A stretch of 16,208 nt of DNA from Amoebophrya sp. AT5.2 (taxonomy: Eukaryota; Sar; Dinophyceae; Syndiniales; Amoebophryaceae), in NCBI GenBank assembly GCA_005223375.1, contig RXOD01005053.1, positions 1-16,208 on the forward strand, read 5' to 3'. The notes below the pieces were generated by a model. It was not told the DNA's origin. It saw nothing but the letters and a program-made list of their open reading frames with translations, and did no database searches. Below are positions 1 through 10,722 of the stretch, piece by piece. Position 1 is the first letter of the stretch, and every line of letters starts with the position of its first letter. The translations under genes and the position numbers were made by a program.

Positions 1-46
1 GCCAAAAAAGGCCAAAAAAGGGAGCGGCCGTTTTTAAAAGATGCGT
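1..46 (-). other. Presumed 3' flank of the gene, with a 10-base tandem repeat
   Basis: Only 46 bases lie beyond the stop. They contain two perfect tandem copies of GCCAAAAAAG (plus strand 1-20), which read as T-rich pyrimidine tracts on the transcribed strand. No AATAAA-type signal is visible. The stretch may be the start of the 3' untranslated region or of another intron; the window is too short to say. Confidence 0.35.
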
Positions 47-3000
47 CTAACAATGCATTTTTTTGAGCACCGCGTGTAAAATTTCGTCCGCGACCGCCTC
101 GGAGTCGCAAACTTTTTTTTCGGATTTCATCAGCAGTTGCAGCGGCTTTTGTTGTTCTACTGCGGGAGAGGGAGTAGGTTTTGGAGCAATGGTTTTTCCC
201 TGTCTCATCTTCGCATCCGCCGCACCTTCGGGGTTCTTCTGCAGCTCGGCTTTGATATTTGCGACGGTGCTGTCCACAAGGTACACCATGGAGCAAGCCA
301 ACTCCGGCACTTCCACGATCACATGCTGGAATGGCGGCGCCAGTTGGATGACAGCCAAAAGCTTTCCCGCGGAGACCACCATTTTCCTCCTCAGCAGGCT
401 CCCGCGAACCTGCAGTTCCATCAGATTCCTCTTGCCTTCTACCTTCTCGTTTGTTTCTGTTTTTTCCTCTTCCCTTCGCGAGATGATCGACGTCGTCATG
501 CTTCCCCCTGTGGCCGGATTGTAGTACTTCTGCTGGCCCAAGTTGTTGCCACCCCACCATCCGTCCTGTCCTAGTGAGGCCGTGTTTGCCTCCATCCATC
601 CCCCATCAGCTTGACGCTCCACCACGGTTTTTAGTGCGCCCTCGTCCTCCTCTCGCTCCACGTCTACGTAGGACTTGAGCACGTCCCTCGCGTTGAATTT
701 CACCTGGTTGAACACCTTTTCTGGCAATTTTGGGTACACCATGCGCGCGTCCACGTGCTCGAGATCTCCGTTTACCGTCCACCGGAACGCCACGATCCCT
801 TCGCTCAAGTTGTGCCCGTGAAAGAAGGCGTCCACGTCGTGCACGTACGTGCTGTAGGGCTTCATTTTGCCGGTTTTGGCGTCCTTGCGCTGGTGGATGC
901 GGGTGGTCTTCACCGTGATGTGCATGGCCTGGAGAGCCAGCAATGCTTTTCTCGCCGTGGCTTGCTTGGTGGCTCTCGCGACCACCGCCGGATCGCCACT
1001 GCGCAGGGATCTTTCGATCTCCTGCTTCGGAAGCCTGCGCTCGATCTCAGCTAACGCATCCGACGGCGTAGCGGTCGATTGCGATTCCGGCCGGAAAAAC
1101 TCGAACGCATCGCCCAGCCGTTGCTCGGCTTCCGCTGTGAGCGAAGGGACCTCGGCCGAACCGGCAGGAGCAGGGGGCGCTACTTCGGGGAGAACTTCTA
1201 CCGCTGAGGGCACTTGTTCTTTGCCTTCGAGTGGAGCCGCCTTCGCCTTCGGGGGCACTCCTTCGGGTGCTGGACCAGCAGATTGATTGGAAGCTTCCTG
1301 ATGTTTTGCTTTTGCCCAGGGTTTCACCGGGAGTTGGCGTTGGGGCGGCGCTGGGCCGGGTTTCGGCGCCGAAGGTTGGATCGCGGAAGGGGACATCGAC
1401 ATCCCGTCACCCTCCTGCGCTGACGAAGCCGGGAAGGACGAGCCGAGTTCTTCGTCTGCGAAACGTAGCGCCACCCCTTCGCCAGGGGCTTTCGAATTCG
1501 ATCGAGCTTCTTCCCTTTCCGACTGCTCCTGCGGCCTCGGAGCTTCATTCGTGGTTCCTGCAGCAGTTGCTGCACCAGTTCCTACAGCCTCCCCTGCTGG
1601 AGCAGTTCCCACAGCCGGGTCTGCAGCCGTTTCTGCAGCCGGATCTGCACTTCCTGCCTTGGAAGCAGCTGCACCAGAAGGAGGGCTCTCTGTCCTCGGG
1701 GCACCAGCAGATTCGCTTTCATCATTCCCTCCAAGCAGCACGCGGCGAAGCCGGGTCACATCATCCCGGATATGATCCTCTCTACTGCCGCCACTACCAT
1801 CAGGCGTGCTCCTCGCGCCGCCCACGAGTCGGTGCGTCATTTGGAACGGGAGTCCTGGCTCCGCCGTCATTTGTTGTTTAACCTGGGCCTTGGTCATCAC
1901 GCGCGTCCGCTTCACGTGTGCTTCTTCTTCATCACTTCCAAAATCGTTTTTCCGAAATTCAACCTCCTGCACCAGCACGTAGTCGCTGTCGTTTTCCCAG
2001 CCCAACTCCATCGCCCGCTTCCCCGACGCGACGCGGAGAAATTCCGCGTAGGCAGCCGCGGACTCGCGCAGCGGTTCAACATTCTGCTCAATATCTTCTC
2101 CGGGTTGAGAGGTGGTTGTGGGTTGCGAACCGTCTGACTTTCCAGGACCGGATCTGCCGCCGTCGGAGGACCCAGTTGCAGCACGAGGGCGAGCAGCAGC
2201 AGGAACAGTAGGTTCCAAGTTGTCCATCGCATCTTCCAAGTCCATTCGCTGCAGTTTAGGCCCTACTTCCTGCTCCGCTCCTTCTTTACCTTCAGGAGCA
2301 GGCTCGGCATCGACATCCATGTCCACGCGATCATCCTCCTCCTCGTCCGGCAGCACACTCGCCAGCCACTCGTAGGTCGTGGCCGCCAGCGTCAAGGTGT
2401 CGAAGGTCAAATACCCGTGCCGCGTCTTGAACGCTCGTTCCGCCAACATCTTGAGGCGCTTGATGAAAGTCTGCATCTCCTCGAACAGAAAGGTGATCAG
2501 CCGCAACTTTCTCGCCGTCTCCCCCGTCCTCACGAGCTCGGCAGCAGTGAGGTTCGCCTCGAGGACGACGGAGGAGGGGGATCGGGGGAGAGTCGAAGCA
2601 GGTGACGCTGCAGTTCCAGTCTGCGCCGATTTCTGTTGCTCAACATCACGTGCCGCCGCTTTGTCTTTCTTCTTCTTTTTCTGCCCCGACGGCTTTCTCT
2701 TCGCCTTTTGCTGCAGGAGGGGTTTGCTATTTTCACGCTGGTCTCCAACTTCGGCCTCTTCTTCATCTTCCTGTTCTGCGTCGAGCCTCGCTTGAGCCGC
2801 TTCTTGCTCCGCCTCCGCCTTCGCGACCAGGTCGTTCATTTCCTCGCGTAAAAACGCCACGAACTCCGGCACCACCTGCACGACGTTTTTTCTCCCGTGC
2901 TCGTCCACGCTCAGCCGGCTCCCCTCATGCTCCAGACGGACCTGGTGCGCAAACCACACCTTGAACGAACGATGATCTTTTCCTGCATCTTCACCTTGCT

Positions 3001-3755
3001 CATCTTGCTGCGGAGGTTCGAACAGGGGAGACAGGTTGCTCCGCTTCTGGTTATCCGCGTCGACGCTAAACGCAGTGTCGTAAAACTTCCAGAACAAAGC
3101 CTCAAACTCCTGCAGGAGGGTTGGCGGGGTTGGGGTTGGGGTTGGAGTTGCGCTTGGCTTCGCAGCTGGGGATGCATCGCTTGGACCCCATCCCGTACCG
3201 AGGTTCATCAGGTCTTCCAACTGCTGCTGCTGCAAATCTTCTGCTCTGACCCCCCGCGCCACCATCGCCGCCACCACCTCGTCTTCGTCTTTTTCGGGAT
3301 CGTTTTCGGGAAGATGTTCCTTGTTGCGCCGCTCCGCTGCCTTCGCCGCCAATTTGTCGCTCGACGACATTGCGCGGCGAATTTTCCCCATCGTCAAACC
3401 CTTATTTCGGCCCCCAGGCCCCAGCCCCTGCTCGTCTTCGAGTGGTATCAGGGCCCCCGGGGCGCCGGAATTCAAGAAGGTCGATGGCCTCGAAGAGGAC
3501 GGTAACAATCCACCGGACAACTTGCTCCCGCCCCCACCGCCAACTACAACATCCTCCACGCGATAGCCGGCTGCGCCAAACTCCTCCGACTCGCTGGAAA
3601 CAGCAGAGTAGAGTTGAGCGAGCAGGAGTTGAGCGGACAACGGGGATAGCCGCCACCTGGAGATGCTGGAGATGGCGAGCAACGAAGTAACCTCATTCAC
3701 CGCCGACATGATCGCCGCGTCGTCCTCCGCAGTCTCGTAGTCGATCTTAACGCAA
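47..3755 (-). CDS. Exon 5 (terminal): C-terminal region of the giant protein
   Basis: The frame runs to TAG at 47-49, ending HAVLKKMHC. From the exon start: residues 1-60 are helical (IMSAVNEVTSLLA, SAQLLLAQLYSAVSS), and 60-215 are a linker with Gly runs and a Thr-Pro repeat. Residues 221-330 are ordered (FEALFWKFYDTAFSVDADNQ, FKVWFAHQVRLEHEG, VVPEFVAFLREEMNDLVAKA). An acidic then Lys-rich stretch with a nuclear-signal-like KKKKKDK follows to about 385, then a helical block at 405-472 (LRLITFLFEEMQTFIKRLKM). A block at 560-648 contains NDSDYVLVQEVEFRKNDFG. Residues 650-880 are Ala/Pro-rich. An ordered segment at 880-1035 includes MHITVKTTRIHQRKDAKTGK. A degenerate WW-like stretch lies near 1050-1080, and a compact strand-rich block at 1110-1175 (LLAVIQLAPPFQHVIVEVPE). 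Function is unknown. Confidence 0.8.
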
Positions 3756-4170
3756 CTGTATGAAGCAGTACTAGCTATCCAGCTGCGGCGGCCTGTAGTT
3801 GCCGTTGTACCTACTATCATGAGTATCAGTATTTGAGTTAGAGTTCCTCCCAGCGAAGGCTCGTCTCATCCGATGAATGAACGAAGCAGAGCATATCGAA
3901 TAAGTATTCCGATCCGATAGATCGTTCTGCTGCATTCACGATTGGGGCAAACCGACGAAGGGAGCAAACAGTTTCTGCAGCTCCTGCTGCCCTACTCGAT
4001 TGCTCAGTCTTTTCTTTCTAGGACCTTCCACTATCTAAACCTATCTCGGGGCGCCGGCGCGAACTTCTATGGGGCTCTGGCCTGCTAACAAATCGACTTA
4101 GTAGAAGCAAGAGCAACGTCGAGAACGAATTGAATTTAGGATTAGCAGCTGGATGGTTCATAAACAAGAA
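3756..4170 (-). other. Intron 4: TIR-bearing, non-canonical (about 415 bp)
   Basis: The direct repeat CAGTT occurs at 4173-4169 and 3758-3754 in the same codon phase. Joining across it reads EEAFWEDLS-CVKIDYETAEDD. The ends are inverted repeats: minus 4162-4145 (TATGAACCATCCAGCTGC) against plus 3759-3786 (TATGAA, then ten extra bases, then ATCCAGCTGC). The border is ambiguous within the repeat: CAG|TT...CAG|TT gives an AG acceptor without a GT donor, while CA|GT...CA|GT gives a GT donor without an AG acceptor. The interior has stops in all minus-strand frames and no recognisable gene. A Met at 3820 lies in the exon 5 frame inside the right end of this intron and could be mistaken for a gene start. 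Confidence 0.62.
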
Positions 4171-7100
4171 CTGAGGTCCTCCCAGAAGGCTTCTTCGTTG
4201 TCGGCGGCTTGATCAAAATCTGGGTGCGGGGCCGGGGGCAGGATTTCGACTAAAACCGCGAGGCCCTCCTTGCGGAGGGGGGTGATTTTGTCGTTGCGGT
4301 TGACTTTGTTTGTCGCCGGGCGTCGGGAGGGGACGCCGCCCGAAGAAGCGCCGGGAGGCGGTGGCGGGGGCTTCCGCTCACAGTACAAATGGCTCCTCTC
4401 GTGCGGCTTGAGCGCGCAAGTGCCTGGCTTCTGCTTCACGCAGGCGATTGGCGTGGTGTGCGGTGCGGCTTCTGCGCAGGAAGGCGAAGCAGGAGGCGCC
4501 TTGTTCTTTCCAGAACTCGGCATCAGCAGGGTCGTCGGGGCGATGGCCCCCGCACTTCCCCCTCCACCCACCGACCGATCGCTCGTTCCCTCCCCTACCC
4601 TCGACACCACCGGAAAGAAGGTTTCGTGGATGTAGCCTCGGCGGCCCTCCAGTTGCAGCAAAAACGACCTGTACCCCAATAAAACTTCCTTTTCCGCCGG
4701 CGCGAACCCCGTCCAGAAGCCGTTTCCGCGCAGCGTCCAGTTTTCATGCACGTGGGGGGTCGTGCCCGGCAGGTAAAACACCGCTTCGCACGGCGTCAGG
4801 TCCAGCGTCGCCTCGCTCACGGCCGCCGCCACCAATTGTCCAGCTTTGAAAAGGTCCTTCGCCTTCTGCTTCGACGATGCAGTCTGTCCGGGCAGGGTAG
4901 TTATCAGGCTCGAGTCTTCCCACAGCTTCAAAAGGAGCTGCTGCTGCAGGTTGAAGCCGCGCTTATCCTGCATGTCCACGTTGTCCGGGAGAAACAAAGG
5001 CTGCTTGCCACTTAATTCAACCTGGGCCAGCAAGAGATCCCGCGCAGCCTTCGCTTCGAAGGGATTTGCGCCGGGTGGGCCCCCTCCACTTGGAGTCGCT
5101 CCAGTCACAAACCAGCCCGGGTCGTTCCATTCGCGCGGCAGCTTCAGCGAGCTGGTCGTCTGGAGCAAATCCACGACGAAGCGCTTCGTCGGATAGCCTT
5201 GCAGAGTGGAGATCGCGTCCGCGGAAGTTTTCGCGGCCTGGTTGAAAATACGCGCGAAACCTTCGGGCGGCGTCAGCGAAAACCGGGGTTTGAAGAAGGC
5301 CTGGAACGGGTTCTTCAAATCCCCGTCAGGGCCCGGTTCGTCTTCCCGCAGGCTCTCGCCAGCCTTTTGCATCAGTCCCCCAAACAGCCTCGCCAATTGC
5401 CGTACCGCCACATCTTCGTCGCCCTCCCCCGCTGCGTCGCCGGGAGTGGGAGTAGCGGAAGCGGTAGCATTAGGAGTTTCACCAGTTGCCGCGCGAGGAC
5501 CACCACCACCATCACCGCCGCCACTCTGATGCTGGTCTGCCGCCTTCAGCATCAAAACCCCCGCCGCGTCGAGGGTCCGGTCGAAGGCCTGCTTGCCAAG
5601 CTCGTGAATGAGCAGTAAAAACGGATTCAAAATCTGCAGCTTCAGGTGCAACATCAGCTGCAGGTGCGGCCGCTTCACCAAAAGGTAGCGCAGCGATAAT
5701 TCTGATTCTTTTTCTTGCTCCTGTTTTTGCTGCGGCTCGGGGGCGGGCGTCGTCGACTTGTCGTCGGGTTCTTGGGCCGTTGCCGGGGACGTTCCGCTCC
5801 AGAACTGGTCTTCCAAGTCGAGGAATTTGCTGAGCATTTCGGGCTGCACCGACACGTAGGATTTTACCGTGTTCATCGTCTTGAAATGCAATGCGTTCGG
5901 ATTATTTATTGGCAGAGGATTCTGACCCGAGGACTCGTCGCTGCAGCCGTCAACACCATTACCACTTCCACAAGCATTACCTTTATTACCCCCTCCTCCC
6001 CCGACAGCCGCCCGACAGGCTTCCTCTGCCGCGGTAATGGCGGCCGCTTTCGCGACGTCGTGCACAACTCTGTTCACCAAACTGAAGTTGGAAGTGACGA
6101 GCCCACGAGCGGACTCGGACGGTTTATTGCCCTTAGTACCAGCAGGAGCTTCAGCATCTTCTTCACCAACACCAGCTCCACTCTGTTCACCATGACCCAT
6201 CTGCTTCTGCATTTTCATCAGCGTCTGGTCGTATTTCTGGTTGAGCGCTCTGTGGAAGTCCATGGTTAGTACCTTCTGCCCGACCGGGCCCTGTTTCGCC
6301 TCGTTGTTGTTGCCCGGGGGTGTTAAGTTCGCGTTCGGCAGTTGCAACATTTGGAGACTGCCGGAAACGTGGAGCGTAAACGAAATCTTCGTGAGCTGGC
6401 TGTGAATCAGATCCCACAGGTGAGTGAGCTCGTTCAGGGACGGGCCGCCGGCGTTCGTCACGGAGGGTCCATTTTTACGTGGCAAACCGTCACGGTCGTC
6501 ATCCGACGAACCAGCGTATTGGAGCTGGTAATTTCTGAGGAGGACCTTCTCGACGAAGTTGTTGGGGAGCCAGCCAATACCGAGGTACTTCTTCATCGCG
6601 TTTACTTCTCGCGTCGCCATGTGCCGTTCAGAAGGGGCCGTGGTGGAAGAAGCGAGAACGAAAGATTCCGAAGCAGGAGAAACCCTCGGGGCCCTGATGT
6701 TGGCGCTTGAGGGAGTAACGAAGCCCCCAGCCAGAAGGTGCGACAGCTGGGGCCCGGGTGTCGAAGCCGCTGAACTGGCCGAAGCCGCTGAACTTGCTGA
6801 AGCTGCTCCTCTAGACGTCGCCGTCGCTGCAGAGTGCTTTGCAGCTCTTGCCTTGGAAGCGGTCCCGGCTGCGGCGGAATCTCCATCACCGGCTCCACCG
6901 ACAACAGCAGCCTCAGGAGAAGGCGCGAGCAGCACGGGCGGCGTCGAGAAGCGAAGGACGAAGGCGGATCCGCTGGTAGTGGGAAGTCCTTGCTTGTCGC
7001 CAGGAGCAGTTGGAAGCTGCACCCGGGGCATCAGCTTGGCGTCGTCGGCCACGTGCTCGAAATTTAGAGCCTCTGCCGCTTCCGCGGCGGTTTGCGCCAG

Positions 7101-7408
7101 GATTTGCGCCTGCTGCACCAAAGCGGGCATGTCCTCATCCGGATACTGCGCTTGAGCCTGTTGCATCAGGGAGGCACCTACGGTGTCGGTTTGGTCGTTG
7201 TTTTTCCCCTTCGGTTTCGCTTTGGGCCTCTTCCGGCTGGTGCTCTCCTGCTCCCCCGCCTGCTGGTGCTGCTGCGCGGGGGGCTTCAGGGCACTAGAAG
7301 ATGTCCGCGAGACTACTTCGGGCGGAGGCACACTCAAGTCGACAACAAGATTGAACTTCTCCTCGCAGGCGCCCAAACCTGTTCGATGTTGGGAATAAAT
7401 ATCGGAGC
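4171..7408 (-). CDS. Exon 4: alternating ordered blocks and linkers
   Basis: The open frame ends at TGA 4158-4160. I place the exon end at 4171 from the intron 4 junction. An ATG occurs at 7424 (MWYFDRSDIYS), but there are only about 100 bases between it and the previous stop, so a separate gene is unlikely. From the exon start: a short ordered strand region (LGACEEKFNLVVDLSVPP), a basic patch (KRPKAKPKGK), an Ala/Ser linker with 6-residue tandem repeats, an ordered block (KKYLGIGWLPNNFVEKVLLR to ISFTLHVSGSLQML), and Gly/Ala linkers. These are followed by a very hydrophobic helical block (LRYLLVKRPHLQLMLHLKLQ) that is amphipathic and charged enough to be soluble, then a long ordered part from FKPRFSLTPPEGFARIF to HVHENWTLRGNGFWTGFAPA. 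The tail is Pro-rich, ending AFWEDLS. No known family was recognised. Confidence 0.78.
6763..6807 (-). repeat. 18-bp tandem repeat, about 2.5 units, encoding Ala/Ser repeats in exon 4
   Basis: Bases 6763-6780 and 6781-6798 share GAAGCCGCTGAACT and are followed by a half unit at 6799-6807. They encode SSAASASSAAS in a linker of exon 4. Confidence 0.8.
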
Positions 7409-7541
7409 GATCAAAGTACCACATGGAACGAAGGGGTGGAAACGTCGTGTAACAAAGTAAATCGCGTAGGTATGGCTATGGGAGGTAATCAAACAGTATA
7501 CGCGATAGGTGGCGGGTAATAGTAATTTTAGGATATACTCG
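7409..7541 (-). other. Intron 3: short intron, borders uncertain (about 133 or 160 bp)
   Basis: The exon 3 frame ends at TAA 7528-7530. The exon 4 frame opens after a TAG near 7483, so the frames must switch between about 7545 and 7379. Option A (used here): the direct repeat GATC at 7545-7542 and 7412-7409 is in the same phase. It is flanked by a weak inverted repeat (minus 7549-7536 GGAGGATCCGAGTA against plus 7404-7418 GGAGCGATCAAAGTA) and joins IVED to RSDIYSQHR. Option B: a canonical GT-AG intron 7538-7379 (GTATAT...ACAG), also in phase, joining VEDPS to LGACEEK. Option A matches the style of the other introns; option B has the better splice consensus. The interior holds repeated CGCG-TAGGT-GGTAAT motifs on the plus strand. 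Confidence 0.45.
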
Positions 7542-10500
7542 GATCCTCCACAATCGCCGAGCCCGCTCCCGCTGAAAATATTGACTCCCCCAAGGGTGGT
7601 GGCAGCGGCCATGCCGGCTGCAACCGCAGCTGCTCTCCTTCAGTTGTATTCCCCGCTTCGTCAACTTTCATCACCTTCATATCCAAGCCTTTTGGTAGGA
7701 ATGCACCTGCAGCCGCAGTTTGGGCGCCTGCGGCGGCAATAGTGGGAAAACCCGCCGCCGCGGCGGAGCAACTACTTCTACCACCACCGCGTTTGCCGGC
7801 TCTGCACTTCGCTTTTGGCTCCTGCTTCTTGGTTCCAAGGTTCACTTCGCGTCCGGGGGTTAATGTGCATGCCGCTGCAGAAGTCGCAGAACCGAAACTC
7901 TTGCGCATCGAGTGCCCCGGAAACTCACATCCTGATGATGTTTCTTCCCAAGAAGCACCCCCCGCAACATCCCCTCCTCCATCCATCACCACTCCACTCG
8001 AAGTTGCATGCCCAGCACAGCTAACCGCCTTCCGCAACGGAATAACCACCTTCTGCAGGTCTTTGGAAGGGCGGAAGCCGCCGTCCAGGAAGAAAATCTT
8101 GTTCGTCATGTGCGGGTGGATATGAAACGCAGTTGTGATCTCTCTCGACACATAAAAAAAGAACTTCACCGCCGGAATGTCCATGGGCGCGCTGTGTTTG
8201 GCCTGCTCCCGAAAGAAAAAGTCCAGCGCCAGGTTCATGTCTCCCGGTATCGGCCACGCGGCCGGCGCGGAGAGAATTTTTCCCCTTAGGTAGTCTTGCA
8301 GGAAGTGCTCGAGCATGTGCACGCGCTCGAGGAGCATTGTCAGTCCCTTCCTGTCCGCTTGTAAATGCCTCGACAAATTCGGCAGCCAAAACCCGGGCGG
8401 AAACGTCCGCGCGATGCCGGATACGCCAACTTCTTTGATATTTTTAAGGACCTCTTGTCCACCTCCACCTTCTCCGTCGTCCAGCCGCAGCAGCAACTTA
8501 AATACCCGCTCCCGGATCTGCTGCTGCGCCTTCAAAAACTGCTCTCGCGTGCCCTCTGACGAACGCGAACCTCCGGGAACGGAACTCGCAGGCGCCGGCG
8601 GACCGTAGCTAGAGTCGTCCTCGCCGACCATGGACTCGAGCCACTCTAGGTCGCCGAGAAAGTCGAACCCCAGCGTCCCCAGCACTTTGGTCGCAACATC
8701 GGTCAAGACGCCCTGCGTCCCCTCCATGTTCCGCGCAGCGGAGTAGGTGAAAAGGTCTGTAGGTTCACCTCCGGCCAAGATTTCCTTCTCCAGCAGATGC
8801 GAACTGAGCGAGAGCGTCGCGTCCGTGGCCTGCGACTCGTCCTCGATTTTTGCCCCCCCGCAGGCCTCCTCGAGGATGGCCCAGGTGATGGGGTGCATAA
8901 TAGGAGGCGCAGCTGCGCCGGCTGCTCCCCCAGCTCCCGGAAGTAGTAAAGACCCGGCTTTCACGTCTTTTTCTTCGCCACCGCCAGCAGCACCTCCCGC
9001 CAGGTCGGAAAACGTGTCCGATCTTCCAGCACTTCCCACCGCTAGCGGCGCCCCCAACTCTGTCCACGACAGAGCGTTGTTGATTTTCTCTGGAAACAGT
9101 AGATTCTGCTGTAAATACGCGGCAGCAGAATCCTGCAGCAGGTAGTTATTTGCGTTGGTGCCGGCTTTCTCGTTTACCTCTTTGGTTGCCTGTTGGAACG
9201 CGTCCGCGAGCCTCTTCGTGTCCTGAAACGCTAACCCCCGCGCCGCCGAAGCCAACTTTAAGCACGCAGCCGCGCGCTCCTTCTGGACCTTCGAGACCGC
9301 GGTTTCGGGGAGCCGGGTCGCCCACTTCACGAACTTCTCGAGGACGAGCTCCAGCTCCCGCAGCCGCCTCAGAGACGCGTTCTGGATCGACTCCGCGAAC
9401 CGAGCGGGCCCCTCGAGATCCGCCGAATCGCGGAAGCAGGCCAATAAGGGCTGGATCGCGACCAACGCTGCGGGTTTGGGGTTGTCTTCCTGCTTCAACA
9501 AATCAGTCTCCGCCGCGAGGAACATTAAAAAGCGCGCTTCGTGGGAGATCAGCGCCTCTTTCGCAGCGTTCAGGACAAGGGACTCCGTTTCGGATTGTTG
9601 TTCGTCTGAATTCTCCCGCGCCGGCCTTAAACTGTAGTACATCACGATCGAGCCCGCGGAAGTAAGCTCGAACAAATCCGACCCAAGACTCTGGAAAAAG
9701 GTGTCCTGCGAGGCTTTTTGGATTGCCGGGGAGGCGTGGGTCGGGGAACGGTTTGCGACCACCCGCTGCAGCTTCCCAAGATCGCGGGTCGCACCGCCGG
9801 AAATAAGCTGATTTTTATCGCCCGCCATTTTCGCGAGCGCTCTGTCTGCGGCCTTCGTCGTCGCCAGCTTCACGTACACCGTCTTCACGTGCCGATCGGA
9901 TAAAAGGTACCCGAGCGCGCCCTCGTGCGTTTTCCCTTCCGCATCGCGCCTCATGGTCTGCATTCCCGTGACGTACCGTGCGATGACCTGCAAAAATACC
10001 CCATGCATCGTGAAGGAAAAACCAGGAACTTTCTCCAGCTCCAGCATCACGCCGGTGCTCAGAGCCGTCCGGTAGGACCGGACGTTGTCTAAAGTCTGGG
10101 GGGCGGAATTTTTTGCTACTCGCATCCAATACCCGAAGTAAACGGGCTCGAACTCGTCATCAAAAGTCACTGTGACAAGACGCGAGTCAAGATTGGCCAA
10201 CCGGGCCTGCAGGGAGCTCACGCCGGCCTCGAGCCTTTCCGCGGTGGTCTTTGCGTTTGCGTCGGCCCCGTTTGTCTGACACGAGGCGTCGAGCTGTTCT
10301 GCAGCAATGAGTTCGGATGTCGACTGCAGCTGTTGAGACCCCTTCTTGCGGTTCTTTTTGCCCCCGGACGACGATCCGGGGGATGTTGGGCCCGCGCTTG
10401 GACTTGCCGGAGATTGAGATTGTGTTCCTGCTCCAGCTGCACGACCGGCAGCTTCGCCATCCGCGCCCTCCATCTTCGCATCGACAGCGCCCTCCGGCGC

Positions 10501-10722
10501 TTGCCCCTCCATCTTCACATCCATTGCAGCCTTCTCCAGTGCTGCTTTCACGATTTTTAAATTTCTGCTTCTCTTCTCCGTTTCCCGCTTGCGCTGCTGG
10601 TCGAGGTACTCCAGGACCCAGTCCTTCGAGAACGCGAAGTTCTCCTTCCAGTTCGCCTGCGCGAAACCGAAGGCGAAAACGCGCACCGCCGCATCCAAAT
10701 AGGCGATCCAGTTGTGCCCAAC
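7542..10722 (-). CDS. Exon 3: long, mostly ordered central region
   Basis: The frame is open from a TGA near 10750 down to TAA at 7528-7530. Upstream of the nearest TTG codon the reading still looks coding (VGHNWIAYLDAAVRVFAFGF), and the first in-frame ATG comes some 60 codons in, which argues for an exon rather than an independent gene. From residue 1 at 10722: 1-75 is an aromatic-rich then basic helical region; 75-180 is a low-complexity linker; about 184-374 is ordered (FDDEFEPVYFGYWMRVA, FSFTMHGVFLQVIARYVTG); 380-560 is strongly helical; 610-700 and 715-905 are ordered (FPPGFWLPNLSRHLQ, MLEHFLQDYLRGK, VKFFFYVSREITTAFHIHP); 905-1060 is Ala/Gly-rich with scattered Cys. No family was recognised, and no signal peptide or transmembrane segment is evident. 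Confidence 0.78.

Noticed and set aside
1231..1881. 216-codon plus-strand open frame and many similar plus-strand frames of 60-200 codons
   Set aside because: They are antisense to the long minus-strand frames, have Arg/Pro/Ser-skewed shadow composition and do not chain together.
3118..3152. GTTGGG-rich run resembling ciliate-type telomere repeat
   Set aside because: It encodes the in-frame Thr-Pro repeat of exon 5 on the other strand; simple codon repetition explains it.
3818..3820. ATG at 3820 as the start of an independent gene
   Set aside because: It lies within the right end of the TIR-bearing intron 4, and the frame joins cleanly to exon 4 downstream of it.
5560..5720. Hydrophobic stretch in exon 4 as a transmembrane segment
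   Set aside because: It is interrupted by Arg, Lys, His and Gln at helical spacing and fits an amphipathic soluble helix better.
7424..7426. ATG at 7424 as the start of an independent gene
   Set aside because: About 100 bases separate it from the previous frame's stop, and an in-phase intron explains both; kept only as an alternative.
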